Shown here: positions 6,683 through 15,445 of the stretch, piece by piece
Numbering within the stretch: the first letter of the stretch is position 1
Layout: every line of letters begins with the position of its first letter
Source: Clostridia bacterium
GTDB lineage: Bacteria; Bacillota; Clostridia; Monoglobales; Monoglobaceae
Direction: 5' to 3'
Length of the DNA stretch: 37,773 nt
NCBI GenBank assembly: GCA_017436245.1
Contig: JAFSDN010000022.1
Coordinates: forward strand, 1-37,773
Program-made: the position numbers and the translations under genes
The notes under the pieces: generated by a model
Databases searched by the model: none
What the model saw: only the letters and a program-made list of their open reading frames with translations
What the model was told of the DNA's origin: nothing

Positions 6683-7999
6683 TCAATTTCCCTCCTGTTT
6701 GTTTGTCTGGGGTAAATGCATATTCAGGTTTTCAAGCTCAATCATGTCATGAGCAAGGGCACTGACCTTTTCCCTCAGCTTGAAAATACAATCTGTTTCC
6801 CGTGCATAGCCTCTGACAATATCCTCCGCAAGAGCACGACAGCTGGGCGAACCGCAGGAGCCGCAGTCAATTTTTGGAAAACCTTCATAAATTTCCTCAA
6901 TTTTCATCATTTTTTGCATTGCAACATTAATATCAGAGTCAAGATTCATTATGGGGCGATACACGATTGACTCATCCCAGAACATCTTTATTGTTTCATC
7001 AAAGGGCAACATTCCGTCATCAAGTCCTTTGCATATTCTCTGAATTTTTGAACGTGCCGAAAAGCTGTTTTCAGCGGTCAAAGGCCCGCCAACGCATCCG
7101 CCGGGGCACGCCAATGCCTCAACATAATCAATGTCGCCGTGCTTACCGTCTTCAATTTCTTCAAATAATTTGATAACATTATGTATTTCATCAACAGCAA
7201 TTACCTTTTCGGCACCGGAGCTTTCAGCCTCACCGCCGCTGGTTGCCCAGATAACTCCCGATTTACCCGCATTGCGAAGCTCACGAACATTTTCTTCTGC
7301 AATCTTATTTACTGACCTTGACATTTTTATGCAAATACTTTTGATTGGAATTACCCCATCGACCTCTGATTTTTTTACAGTATAATTTCCTTTTACAAAG
7401 GTTGCCTTTGCAGCACAGGGACTTATGAAAAATACGCCTATTTCTTCAGGCTTTAATCCCGATTTTTTCACAGCCTCAATACGCGCCTGTTCAGCAGAAA
7501 TCTCCATTGGCGACTTGAGGGGCACAATATTTGCAATCAGATTCGGAAACTTGATTGCAATCAGTCTCAGAACCGCAGGACAGGCAGATGAAATTGCAGG
7601 CTTCATAAGCTCGCCCGATGCCAGGAGCTCCTTTGTCTTTTCGGTCACAACCTGAGCCCCCCGTGCAACCTCAAAAACATCATCAAAGCCCAAATCAAGC
7701 AAGGCACTGAGTATAACATCAACGCTCTCTGTTTTTGAAAACTGCCCGTAAAACGCAGGTGCAACCAATGCAACATTATATTTAAATTCCTTAAGCATTT
7801 CAAGTGAATCGGCAACTGCCTTTTTCGCATGATACGGACAAACTCTGATACATTCCCCACAGTCAATACAACGTTCCTTCAGGATTTTCGCCTTACCCTT
7901 CTGAACACGAATGGCTTGTGTGGGGCAATGCTTCAGACAATTTGTACAACCCTTGCACAAATCTCTGTCCAACGTAACCGAATGCCAATATGTCTCCAT
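6683..7999 (-). CDS. Putative sensory [FeFe]-hydrogenase (group C/D type)
   Basis: A 438-residue [FeFe]-hydrogenase homologue built differently from hydA. It has an N-terminal two-cluster ferredoxin domain (C15, C18, C21, C25 and C44, C47, C50, C54), the H-cluster domain with altered motifs SSACPA (C140), SPCAAK (C195) and ACPGGC (C298, C302), and a C-terminal [4Fe-4S] domain (C379, C382, C387, C404). Alanine stands where catalytic enzymes have the proton-relay cysteine before the ligand cysteine; this is the hallmark of the slow, putatively H2-sensing groups C and D. No PAS domain is present, which fits group D better. Neighbours are signalling genes (RsbW-like ATPase, two DRTGG proteins, PHP). 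Sensing rather than H2 turnover is inferred from these features. Confidence 0.88.
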   Translation of the reverse strand: METYWHSVTLDRDLCKGCTNCLKHCPTQAIRVQKGKAKILKERCIDCGECIRVCPYHAKKAVADSLEMLKEFKYNVALVAPAFYGQFSKTESVDVILSALLDLGFDDVFEVARGAQVVTEKTKELLASGELMKPAISSACPAVLRLIAIKFPNLIANIVPLKSPMEISAEQARIEAVKKSGLKPEEIGVFFISPCAAKATFVKGNYTVKKSEVDGVIPIKSICIKMSRSVNKIAEENVRELRNAGKSGVIWATSGGEAESSGAEKVIAVDEIHNVIKLFEEIEDGKHGDIDYVEALACPGGCVGGPLTAENSFSARSKIQRICKGLDDGMLPFDETIKMFWDESIVYRPIMNLDSDINVAMQKMMKIEEIYEGFPKIDCGSCGSPSCRALAEDIVRGYARETDCIFKLREKVSALAHDMIELENLNMHLPQTNKQEGN

Positions 8000-8075
8000 A
8001 ACAGTTCACAGCCTTTCTGCCCGCATAAATTTTAACGCATCTGTGTTGCGGGCAACACAATTGACTACTCCTTCA

Positions 8076-8504
8076 TCAAGCATTAAACTCAAGGGTTACC
8101 GTTGTTCCTTTTCCCAGTTCGGTTTCAATATTCAATCCATCTGAATACTTTTTCATGTTAGGCAGTCCCATACCTGCACCAAACCCCAATTCACGAACAG
8201 AATGGTCGGCAGTTGAAAAGCCTTCAGTCATAGCCATATCAAGGTCAGGAATACCCGGACCAACATCCTTCATTACAACAGTTATTTTTTCAGGCGCAAT
8301 TGCAACATCAATCTCTCCGCCGTCAGCATGGATAACCATATTGATTTCACCCTCATACATGGCAATTGCCACCTTGCGCACAACCTCGGGATTAAAACCC
8401 AGTTGATTCAGAGTCTTTTTCACCTTGCTTGACGTTTCTCCTGCACGGGTAAAATCATCACCGTTCACCTCATAATGCAGCTTCATAAGCTCAGCCACAA
8501 TCAC
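8076..8504 (-). CDS. RsbW-like anti-sigma/serine kinase ATPase
   Basis: A 142-residue GHKL ATPase of the anti-sigma regulatory factor (RsbW/SpoIIAB) class. The N-box (YEGEINMVIHA near 50-60), the G1 box (DVGPGI) and the G2 box (GFGAGMGLPNM) are present, and the C-terminal strand GKGTTVTLEF is typical. There is no cognate sigma factor, anti-anti-sigma or phosphatase gene beside it. Its start overlaps the upstream DRTGG gene by 4 bases. A 76-base gap with a TGTGTTGC/GCAACACA inverted repeat (8042-8059) separates it from the sensory hydrogenase. It may phosphorylate or sequester a partner in response to the hydrogenase; that is inference. Confidence 0.87.
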   Translation of the reverse strand: MIVAELMKLHYEVNGDDFTRAGETSSKVKKTLNQLGFNPEVVRKVAIAMYEGEINMVIHADGGEIDVAIAPEKITVVMKDVGPGIPDLDMAMTEGFSTADHSVRELGFGAGMGLPNMKKYSDGLNIETELGKGTTVTLEFNA

Positions 8505-8884
8505 ACCTCCTTTTCGTCACCTGTGAGACCCTCATTATACAAGCGTCCGCAGGCAACATACATGGTGTGTGCAGTGGTAAGAATTGCAATCCCTTTTGCT
8601 TCTGCCAATGCAATAACATTTTCGTCCGGCTGTTTGCCTCTCACAAACACAATTGCAGAAATATCCATCATTTCTGCCGTCCTTACAACCTGCGGATTTA
8701 CCAGACCCGTAAGAAGCAAAACCCTGTCATTGACAAATGCAAGCACGTCACTCATCAGGTCGCTGCCAAAAGCGGAATCAACATCTGTTTCAAGCATATC
8801 CGCACCTGTCAAAACCTCTGCATCAAGAATTTCTTTAATTTTTGATAATTTCATAATCTTCTCCGTTCTGTCGCCAACCGACAT
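8501..8884 (-). CDS. DRTGG-domain protein, first copy
   Basis: A 127-residue DRTGG protein, paralogous to the one at 6350-6682. The family-like region begins at MKLSKIKEILDAEVLTG, encoded from an ATG at 8854 that has its own GGAG 6 nt upstream. The longer start at 8884 also has a good site (AAAGGA, 7 nt), and I keep it because it sits 4 bases after dinB as expected in an operon. The true start could be either. The C-terminal half (ISAIVFVRGKQPDENVIALA) is the conserved DRTGG core. It overlaps the RsbW-like gene by 4 bases, so the pair is probably co-translated. Confidence 0.85.
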   Translation of the reverse strand: MSVGDRTEKIMKLSKIKEILDAEVLTGADMLETDVDSAFGSDLMSDVLAFVNDRVLLLTGLVNPQVVRTAEMMDISAIVFVRGKQPDENVIALAEAKGIAILTTAHTMYVACGRLYNEGLTGDEKEV

Positions 8885-8888
8885 TTAT

Positions 8889-10100
8889 TTATCCTTTTGA
8901 ATTATAGATTTTCTGATATACTTCAAGCTCTTTTCCTGTTTTCAGAATATTTCTGCCGTACTTTGTGTGCAAATCAAAAATTGCGTCTTCAAGATTTCTG
9001 GCTTTTTCTTTTACCGCATCCCTTTGAGGTTCAAGCTGTTCAAACAATGAAATCTGTCTGAATTCTTCCTCGGACGATTCCTGCAGATTGCTAAGTGAAA
9101 CCCCAATCAGCCGTATACTCTGAGCAAGACGTTCACCCTCCAGAAGCTCTTTTGCACGTCCGAATATTTCCTTTGCAGAATTCACCGCATCGCCGCTTTT
9201 TGCCCTTGTTATACTTTTCATATTGCTGAACTTCAATTTTAATGTAACAGTTTTGCCCCATACGCCCTGACGTTTTGCACGCAGACTCACATCCCTTGAA
9301 AGCAAAATCAAAGCATCTTCAAGCTCATGGATGTTTTCAACATTATACTGAAATGTATGTTCGCGACCGATTGATTTTGCGGCAGAATTTGCAATAACCT
9401 GACGGTCATCATAGCCCGAGGCCAGTTTCAGCATCTCCTTCCCTGCAACACCAAAACATTCCAGCTTTTCAGCAGGGGTTTTCAGCAAATCCTCCACCGT
9501 AACAATCCCCATACATCTGAGTTTTTCGGCAGTTTTTGCACCAATACCCGAAATCACGTTCACAGAACGGTTCCAAATCAATGAAACAAGAGATTCCCTG
9601 TCAGGAATAACAAAAAATCCGTCAGGCTTTTTCTCCTCACTTGCCAACTTTGCCGCCATCATACAATAAGAAATTCCAACCGAGCAAGTAACACCAATTT
9701 TTTCAAAAATCTCTTTTTTCAGCTGCATTCCGATTTTTTCGGCACTTCCAAAAAGCCTCAAAGAATGTGTCACGTCCATATAACCCTCATCAAGAGCAAC
9801 AAATTCAATTACGTCCGTATATTGAAGCATAATCTCATGAATTTGTGCTGATGCCTCTGCATATTTTCTGTGGTCGCCGTGCATATAAATCCCGTGAGGA
9901 CATCTCCTATACGCCTCTTTGATGTTCATGGCTGAATGTACACCGAACTTTCTTGCCTCATAACTACAGGTGGAAACAACACCTCTCTCGGTTGGAAGTG
10001 CGCCAATAATCAATGGCTTTCCTTTCAGAGACGGATTATCCCTGACCTCAATGGAAGCAAAAAAAGCATCCATATCAATATGAATTATTGTCCGTTTCAC
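8889..10100 (-). CDS. dinB: DNA polymerase IV (Y-family translesion polymerase)
   Basis: A 403-residue DinB that copies damaged DNA. Catalytic acidic residues are in DMDAFFASIE (D9, D11) and in VALDEGYMDVT. The helix-hairpin-helix region (INVISGIGAKTAEKL-like) and little-finger domain follow. The C-terminus carries QISLFE, a good beta-clamp binding motif. Length is normal. Its start overlaps the stop of the binding-protein gene by 4 bases (ATGA). No SOS box is visible directly upstream because the gene lies inside an operon. The companion genes have no obvious link to repair. Confidence 0.96.
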   Translation of the reverse strand: MKRTIIHIDMDAFFASIEVRDNPSLKGKPLIIGALPTERGVVSTCSYEARKFGVHSAMNIKEAYRRCPHGIYMHGDHRKYAEASAQIHEIMLQYTDVIEFVALDEGYMDVTHSLRLFGSAEKIGMQLKKEIFEKIGVTCSVGISYCMMAAKLASEEKKPDGFFVIPDRESLVSLIWNRSVNVISGIGAKTAEKLRCMGIVTVEDLLKTPAEKLECFGVAGKEMLKLASGYDDRQVIANSAAKSIGREHTFQYNVENIHELEDALILLSRDVSLRAKRQGVWGKTVTLKLKFSNMKSITRAKSGDAVNSAKEIFGRAKELLEGERLAQSIRLIGVSLSNLQESSEEEFRQISLFEQLEPQRDAVKEKARNLEDAIFDLHTKYGRNILKTGKELEVYQKIYNSKG

Positions 10101-11662
10101 TCCTGAACCTCTTTCTTTTTCAAAGTTTCAATTCCTCTGTATACATCAAATGAAGTTGGAACAAATTCCCCTTCTATACGATTGTTGTGTATAAGCACCT
10201 TCTGTTCAAAAAACAGACTTATAATCGGATTTTCGGCATCAAGTTTTTCAAGCACTGATGCATAAACCTTTGAAGGTTCGGACGCATCCAGTGTGCTGAT
10301 TTCATCTCTTGCTGCAAGCATTTCGGCACCGCTGAAACCAAAAATATTTCCTTCATCAAGCATAAACGAAAAATTTATATCGGGCGAAACAATAACACCA
10401 CCAACAAATAAATCATAATCACCGTCCATAATTCGGCTTTCGTAATCTTCATATGAAAGTTTTTCCGTCACAACATTGATTCCAATACTTTCAAGATTGG
10501 TTTCAACAAGCAAGGCAATATTCTCGCGAATAACATTTTCCTCATTGTAAATCAATCTGAAATCCGTTTTACAGTATTCCTCATCAATCGACTTATCCCA
10601 GAACCCGTTCTGCTTATTCCAGCCATTGTCTTCAAGTTCTTTTTTTGCAGCTTCCGGATTCTGTTTGGTATCAAATTTACTTTCAGCACAGACCTTCCAG
10701 CCGGGATGTGCAGGAACACGTGTCGCCGTAGCATATCCCATCATAATATTATCAACCATCTCGTCACGGTTGACAGCAGATGAAATTGCCCGGCGAACCT
10801 CAGGCTGTTTCAAGGTAACGTTACCATGATTTACTCCCAAAAAGGTAAGCTCAGAGCTTTCCATTGTGCTGTATGCGGTTGTTTCAGGATCAACAAATTT
10901 TCCCCAGTTGGTATCTGTTGCCATTGTTATGTCTATTGTACCAGCACTCAAGGCATAAAGAGCTGTTTCGGCATCTGCAAGAATCTCAACCTGAATACAT
11001 TCAGTTACGGGTTTTCCACCCCACCATTCATCATTTCGCACAAGGTAATATGTTGAATCCTCTTTTTTACTTTTAAAAACATAGGGACCGGTTCCCACAG
11101 GCTGAAAGTTTTCCCCATCAATATCGCCACTGTGCTCCTTGATAATCGGGAAATACAGCAGATTAATAAAGTTCAGCCATGGCTTTTTGAGTTCAAACTC
11201 AACAGAAAACTCTCCAACCGCTCTCACATCGGATATATTCGATACATTATAAGCATAAATGCTTTTTTCACTCTTTTTAATCTGTCTGACCGTATAAACA
11301 ACATCCTTTGCTTCAAAAGCACTACCATCATGCCACATAACATCTTCACGCAGCTTCACAGTCCATATTTTCCCGTCCTCTGACACCTGCCATTTTTCTG
11401 CAAGGCACGGTTCTGCCACAAGTTCCTTGCTCAAACCAACCAAACCGTCAAATACAATTTGCAGCATACGGTTGTTGGATTCACTTGCACTCAACAAGGG
11501 ACACAAGGTATCCGGCTTGTGTGCAAAAACAGAAATTGTACTTTCAAACGAAAGTTTTTTATTTTCAGAAGTTTGATTTTTCTGCTCCTTTTCCTTGTCG
11601 CCGCAAGAAAACAAAACAAAAACCGAACTTACAATCAAAATCAAAGCAATTATTCTTTTCAA
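10097..11662 (-). CDS. Peptide/nickel-type ABC transporter substrate-binding lipoprotein
   Basis: A 521-residue extracellular solute-binding protein of family 5 (OppA/DppA/NikA type). The N-terminus is a lipoprotein signal, a hydrophobic stretch ending in LFSC with lipidated C20. Family hallmarks follow: LVGLSKELVAEPCLAEKW, WTVKLREDVMWHDG and the AVNRDEMV segment. It would capture oligopeptides or a similar ligand at the outer face of the membrane. No permease or ATPase gene lies next to it, so it is an orphan that must work with a transporter encoded elsewhere. It starts 34 bases after pgeF and overlaps dinB by 4 bases. The ligand cannot be read from the sequence. Confidence 0.9.
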   Translation of the reverse strand: MKRIIALILIVSSVFVLFSCGDKEKEQKNQTSENKKLSFESTISVFAHKPDTLCPLLSASESNNRMLQIVFDGLVGLSKELVAEPCLAEKWQVSEDGKIWTVKLREDVMWHDGSAFEAKDVVYTVRQIKKSEKSIYAYNVSNISDVRAVGEFSVEFELKKPWLNFINLLYFPIIKEHSGDIDGENFQPVGTGPYVFKSKKEDSTYYLVRNDEWWGGKPVTECIQVEILADAETALYALSAGTIDITMATDTNWGKFVDPETTAYSTMESSELTFLGVNHGNVTLKQPEVRRAISSAVNRDEMVDNIMMGYATATRVPAHPGWKVCAESKFDTKQNPEAAKKELEDNGWNKQNGFWDKSIDEEYCKTDFRLIYNEENVIRENIALLVETNLESIGINVVTEKLSYEDYESRIMDGDYDLFVGGVIVSPDINFSFMLDEGNIFGFSGAEMLAARDEISTLDASEPSKVYASVLEKLDAENPIISLFFEQKVLIHNNRIEGEFVPTSFDVYRGIETLKKKEVQE

Positions 11663-11696
11663 AATTCTTCCACCTTAATATTTTTTTAACCTTCAA

Positions 11697-12488
11697 TTAT
11701 TGCAAGGAAATAAACGCTCCCATTCTTCCCGTTGCCTCTTTTTCCATACGGTAAGAATACAAAATATCATTATTACAAACCGTACAGATTTTCAATACAT
11801 CAACATTCCTCTGTGCCAACCCACATGACAACAAAATATTTTCATTTGCTTTCTGTAAATCAACCTTGAATTTTTCCTTACCCCAGGGCTCAAGCAGCGA
11901 GTCATCAAACTGACAAGCAACTTCTTCACCTGTTTCAAAACAGCACAAACCGATTGAAGGTCCAATTGCCGCCTTGATTTTCTCCGAATCAGCCCCGAAG
12001 TCTGAAATCATGATATCAACAGCATTTTTAACGATTTTTGCAACCGTCCCACGCCACCCCGAATGAACAGCCGCAATCACCCCCGCCGTTTCGTCAACCA
12101 ACAAAATCGGAACACAGTCTGCGTAATAAACCACCAGTGGCAAACCTTTTACGTTCGTCACAAGCCCATCCACATTTTCAAATTCACTTTCACGACTGAC
12201 CCCCTTGCCTGCATCACTCTCTGTTATAATCCTGATGTTTGAAGAATGGGTTTGTCTGCCGGCAGTAATTCTTGAAAAATCAAAGCCAAAATCCCCGGCT
12301 ACAAGACGATAATTTTCATCAACTGCCTCCTGCTTATCACCAACACGGTATCCAAGATTAAGGCCTTTTACCGTACCGCAGCTGACGCCACCGCATTTTG
12401 ATGTGAAGCAATGGCTCACACAGCCCGATTCGTTTAAAACATCACTCTGAAAGTATACTCTGTCATCAAATACTATCTTTTTTGGCAT
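11697..12488 (-). CDS. pgeF: Peptidoglycan editing factor, laccase-domain purine nucleosidase family
   Basis: A 263-residue PgeF/YfiH/YlmD protein. Members remove mis-incorporated L-Ser from peptidoglycan precursors or act as copper/zinc-linked purine nucleoside enzymes; older annotation calls them polyphenol oxidases. Conserved metal and active-site motifs are visible: QTHSSNI, ADCVPILL, AVHSGWRG, GPSIGLCCFE and the C-terminal SYRMEKEATGRMGAFISL. It starts 3 bases after ymdB and belongs to the same transcript. The biochemical role in this species is uncertain among the known activities. Confidence 0.94.
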   Translation of the reverse strand: MPKKIVFDDRVYFQSDVLNESGCVSHCFTSKCGGVSCGTVKGLNLGYRVGDKQEAVDENYRLVAGDFGFDFSRITAGRQTHSSNIRIITESDAGKGVSRESEFENVDGLVTNVKGLPLVVYYADCVPILLVDETAGVIAAVHSGWRGTVAKIVKNAVDIMISDFGADSEKIKAAIGPSIGLCCFETGEEVACQFDDSLLEPWGKEKFKVDLQKANENILLSCGLAQRNVDVLKICTVCNNDILYSYRMEKEATGRMGAFISLQ

Positions 12489-12491
12489 TTT

Positions 12492-13289
12492 TTACCCTTT
12501 CCCGGCAAGCTGAGCTTCTGAAAAATAAAGACGTTCAATGTTTGTAACTTTTTTTGTTTTATCGTCAATTTCAAAAACAGCACCGTTGAACCAAACTTCG
12601 CCTTCAGCTTTGTCAAACCTATATTTTTTTCGGGTATACATCATATTCATAATAACTTCTTTTTTTACACCAAGTATTGAGTCCCGCACACCGGTCATTC
12701 CCAAATCACTAATATATCCCGTTCCACCGGGCAAAATATGTTCATCAGCCGTCTGAACATGAGTATGCGTTCCGAATATTGCCGTAACCTTTCCGTCAAA
12801 ATAATTTCCGTATGCCAGTTTCTCGCTTGTTGTTTCGCAATGAAAATCAATCAGAATTATATCAGCTTCGCCGTCAATTTTTTTCAAAACCTTTTCAGTA
12901 CCTCTGAATGGGCAGTCAATGGGGTCCATATTAATTCGGCCCATAGCGTTTATCACGGCAATTCTCAAAAAGCCCAAATCATCCACAAAATACCCCATAC
13001 CTTCGGTTTCTTCCGGCAAGTTCAGGGGTCTTATAACACGTGGAATGTCATTGAGAACCTGTTCGTACTCCTTATTTGAAAATGTGTGATTTCCCAGAGT
13101 TATAACATCCACTCCGCATTGCAAAAGGGTGTTTGCAATATCAACAGTTATTCCGTTTGTTATGGCAGTATTTTCGCCGTTTGCAATACAATAATCTATA
13201 TTAAACTTCCTTTTTATTCTTCCTAAATTATTATAAATAAATTCACGTCCGTCAGGTGCAACTATATCACCCACCGCAAGAATTCTCAT
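12492..13289 (-). CDS. ymdB: YmdB-family metallophosphoesterase (TIGR00282)
   Basis: A 265-residue calcineurin-like phosphodiesterase of the YmdB/DR1281 group, which hydrolyses 2',3'-cyclic nucleotides and affects biofilm and motility decisions in Bacillus. Motifs present: GDIVAPDGRE at the N-terminus, NGENTA, GNHTFSN, DFHCETTSEK and GTHTHVQTAD. I start at the ATG at 13289 because AAGGAAAGG lies 9 nt upstream and MRILAVGDIV is the family N-terminus. The longer frame to 13340 would run into the rny terminator hairpin. The gene follows rny, as in Bacillus subtilis. Confidence 0.95.
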   Translation of the reverse strand: MRILAVGDIVAPDGREFIYNNLGRIKRKFNIDYCIANGENTAITNGITVDIANTLLQCGVDVITLGNHTFSNKEYEQVLNDIPRVIRPLNLPEETEGMGYFVDDLGFLRIAVINAMGRINMDPIDCPFRGTEKVLKKIDGEADIILIDFHCETTSEKLAYGNYFDGKVTAIFGTHTHVQTADEHILPGGTGYISDLGMTGVRDSILGVKKEVIMNMMYTRKKYRFDKAEGEVWFNGAVFEIDDKTKKVTNIERLYFSEAQLAGKG

Positions 13290-13328
13290 AAACAAATACC
13301 TTTCCTTATATGTCATTAAAATAACAGA

Positions 13329-13353
13329 AAAAGGCTGCAAACAGCAGCCTTTT
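13329..13353 (-). terminator. Terminator between rny and ymdB
   Basis: AAAAGGCTGC (13329-13338) pairs with GCAGCCTTTT (13344-13353) around an AAACA loop. On the minus strand the stem runs into TTTTTCTGTTATTTT. It lies between the rny stop and the ymdB ribosome binding site, so downstream expression relies on read-through or on a promoter I cannot identify. Confidence 0.8.
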
Positions 13354-13370
13354 CCATGGAGCTCAGGCTC

Positions 13371-14936
13371 CTATTTTGCATATTCAACTGTACGCAGTTC
13401 ACGAATAACATTAACCTTAATCTGACCGGGATATTCCATGGAGCTTTCAATTTTCTTGACAATATCCTTTGCAAGAAGAATTGTTTCGTCATCGTTAACA
13501 CGGTCAGGCTTAACCATAATTCTGACCTCACGGCCTGCCTGAATTGCAAACGAACGGTCAACTCCGTTGAATGAATTTGCAATTTCTTCAAGAGCTTCAA
13601 GTCTCTTGATGTAAGATTCAATATTTTCACGTCTTGCACCTGTACGTGCCGCAGAAATTGTATCTGCCGCCTGAACCAGGCATGCAACAAGCGAATTGGG
13701 TTCAACATCGCCGTGATGAGCCATGATTGCATGAACAACCTTGTCGTTTTCTTTATACTTCTTGGCAACATCAGCACCGATTGTAACGTGAGAACCTTCA
13801 ACCTCATGGTCAATTGCCTTACCAATATCATGCAGAAGACCCGCTCTCTTGGCAAGAGCAACATCCGCACCAAGCTCTGCCGCCATAAGTCCGGCAAGAT
13901 GCGCAACCTCAACTGAATGTTTGAGAACGTTCTGACCGTAACTTGTACGGTATTTGAGACGGCCCAAAAGCTTGATAAGCTCAGGATGGAGTCCGTGAAC
14001 ACCGGTATCAAATGTTGCCTGCTCACCCTCCTGCTTGATTATGGCTTCAACCTCACGTCTTGATTTTTCAACAGTTTCCTCAATGCGGCCGGGATGAATT
14101 CTTCCGTCAACAATGAGCTTTTCAAGTGAAAGTCTTGCAATTTCACGTCTCACAGGGTCAAAGCCCGAAAGAATAACCGCCTCAGGAGTATCGTCAATAA
14201 TAAGGTCAACACCCGTAAGAGTTTCAATTGAACGGATGTTACGGCCTTCACGACCAATAATTCTTCCCTTCATTTCATCATTGGGGAGCTGAACCACCGA
14301 AACAGTTGTTTCAGCAACATGGTCAGCAGCACAACGCTGAATTGCACCGGTAATAATGTTTCTTGCTTTTGAATCAGCCTCTTCCTTTGCCTGTTCTTCA
14401 ATACTCTTGATAAGAAGAGCAGCATCATGCCTTGCATCAATTTCAACCTGCTTGAGAAGCATATCCTTTGCTTCGGAAACAGAAAGCTCGGCAAGTTTTT
14501 CAAGCTGAGACAACTGAAGTTTTTTTACTTTTTCAACTTCTTCTTTAAGAGCGTCAACCTCGGTTAACTTGCCCTGCACCTGTTCTTCTTTTTTCTCAAG
14601 AACCTGTGTCTTTTTGTCAATTGCGTCTTCCTTCTGCTGAATTCGACGTTCCTGACGCTGGAGTTCATTTCTTCTTTCCTTTATTTCCTTATCCAGTTCA
14701 TTTCGTTCTTTATGTATTTCTTCTTTTGCTTCCAAAAGTCTTTCTTTCTTTGTATGTTCTGCATCTTTAACTGCTTTTGATTTTGCATTTTCAATAATCT
14801 TTTTTGCTTCTTCTTCGGCGTTGTTTATTTTTGCCTCAGCAACCTTTATACGGTACGAATAACCGAACTTAAAAGCAGCAAAGCCCGCAACAATTGCACA
14901 AACCACACCGACAATAATATAATATATCACGTCCAT
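13371..14936 (-). CDS. rny: Ribonuclease Y
   Basis: A 521-residue membrane-anchored endoribonuclease that starts mRNA decay in Firmicutes. Domains: an N-terminal membrane helix (about 4-23), a long charged coiled coil (about 30-190), a KH RNA-binding domain containing [15 protein letters not shown], and an HD domain with [10 protein letters not shown] and GLLHDIGKA (the metal-binding HD pair). I start at ATG 14936 because GGGAGGTG lies 8 nt upstream and [12 protein letters not shown] is the expected anchor; the frame extends upstream to 14978 without a better signal. A terminator follows the gene. Confidence 0.97.
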   Translation of the reverse strand: MDVIYYIIVGVVCAIVAGFAAFKFGYSYRIKVAEAKINNAEEEAKKIIENAKSKAVKDAEHTKKERLLEAKEEIHKERNELDKEIKERRNELQRQERRIQQKEDAIDKKTQVLEKKEEQVQGKLTEVDALKEEVEKVKKLQLSQLEKLAELSVSEAKDMLLKQVEIDARHDAALLIKSIEEQAKEEADSKARNIITGAIQRCAADHVAETTVSVVQLPNDEMKGRIIGREGRNIRSIETLTGVDLIIDDTPEAVILSGFDPVRREIARLSLEKLIVDGRIHPGRIEETVEKSRREVEAIIKQEGEQATFDTGVHGLHPELIKLLGRLKYRTSYGQNVLKHSVEVAHLAGLMAAELGADVALAKRAGLLHDIGKAIDHEVEGSHVTIGADVAKKYKENDKVVHAIMAHHGDVEPNSLVACLVQAADTISAARTGARRENIESYIKRLEALEEIANSFNGVDRSFAIQAGREVRIMVKPDRVNDDETILLAKDIVKKIESSMEYPGQIKVNVIRELRTVEYAK

Positions 14937-15187
14937 TTTTTTAACACCTCCCTTAAATTGTATTTGACGTATACTCATAGATTATATAAAACTATCTGCG
15001 TTTTTCGCCAGTTTAAACATTCATAACAATAAAATTGCTATACAAAGAAATACATATAAAGAACAAGTATATGGAATTTTTATCAAAAACATATACATTC
15101 TAATTTTAATAAATTTTAACCAATTTGTCAAGAACTTTTTGTTAAAAAAAACAAAAAAAAGGTGAGAAATTTTTTCTCACCCACAAT
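14937..15187. other. Intergenic leader of rny and downstream end of rqcP
   Basis: A 251-base AT-rich gap. It contains the rny ribosome binding site, a candidate minus-strand -10 (TATAAT, complement of 14981-14986) without a good -35, and the rqcP terminator listed separately. I see no small gene or structured RNA. Confidence 0.5.
15161..15181 (-). terminator. Terminator after rqcP
   Basis: GGTGAGAAA (15161-15169) and TTTCTCACC (15173-15181) form a 9-bp stem with a 3-nt loop. On the minus strand it is followed by an eight-T run, then G and a further T run, a strong U-tract. It ends the spoVB-mazG-rqcP transcript just after the rqcP stop. Confidence 0.88.
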
Positions 15188-15433
15188 CTATTGTGTTATC
15201 ACCTCATAAAGCGTCGCCGCATCGCTTTTGCCAACCTGCTCACGGACATCTGTAACTCTGATCGTCAAAGCCCTGCTTCCAAAACGTATTTCCATTTCGT
15301 CGCCGACTTTCACATCATAGGACGCCTTCACAACTTTTCCGTTTACCGAAACTCTTCCTCCGTCACAGGCTTCGTTGGCAACCGTTCTTCGTTTTATCAA
15401 TCTTGAAACTTTCAGATATTTATCCAATCTCAT
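15188..15433 (-). CDS. rqcP: S4-domain ribosome quality-control factor RqcP (YabO/Hsp15 family)
   Basis: An 81-residue S4 RNA-binding protein. RqcP works with RqcH in adding C-terminal alanine tails to nascent chains on stalled 50S subunits. The S4 signature is MRLDKYLKVSRLIKRRTVAN followed by the GGRVSVNGKVVKASYDVKVGD segment. It lies 12 bases after mazG, the same order as yabM-yabN-yabO in Bacillus subtilis. A strong terminator follows directly, so the yabP, yabQ and divIC genes that come next in Bacillus are absent here. Confidence 0.92.
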   Translation of the reverse strand: MRLDKYLKVSRLIKRRTVANEACDGGRVSVNGKVVKASYDVKVGDEMEIRFGSRALTIRVTDVREQVGKSDAATLYEVITQ

Positions 15434-15445
15434 TTTACATCTTCC

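Noticed and set aside
8042-8059. TGTGTTGC/GCAACACA inverted repeat as a terminator
   Set aside because: No T-run follows on the minus strand and it lies inside a tightly organised operon. It may be an operator, but there is no supporting evidence.
8889-10100. SOS (LexA) control of dinB
   Set aside because: I found no GAAC-N4-GTTC type box near the gene, which starts inside the preceding coding region.
13316-14026. 236-codon open frame inside rny
   Set aside because: It overlaps the KH/HD region of ribonuclease Y in another frame and covers the terminator; it has no family features.
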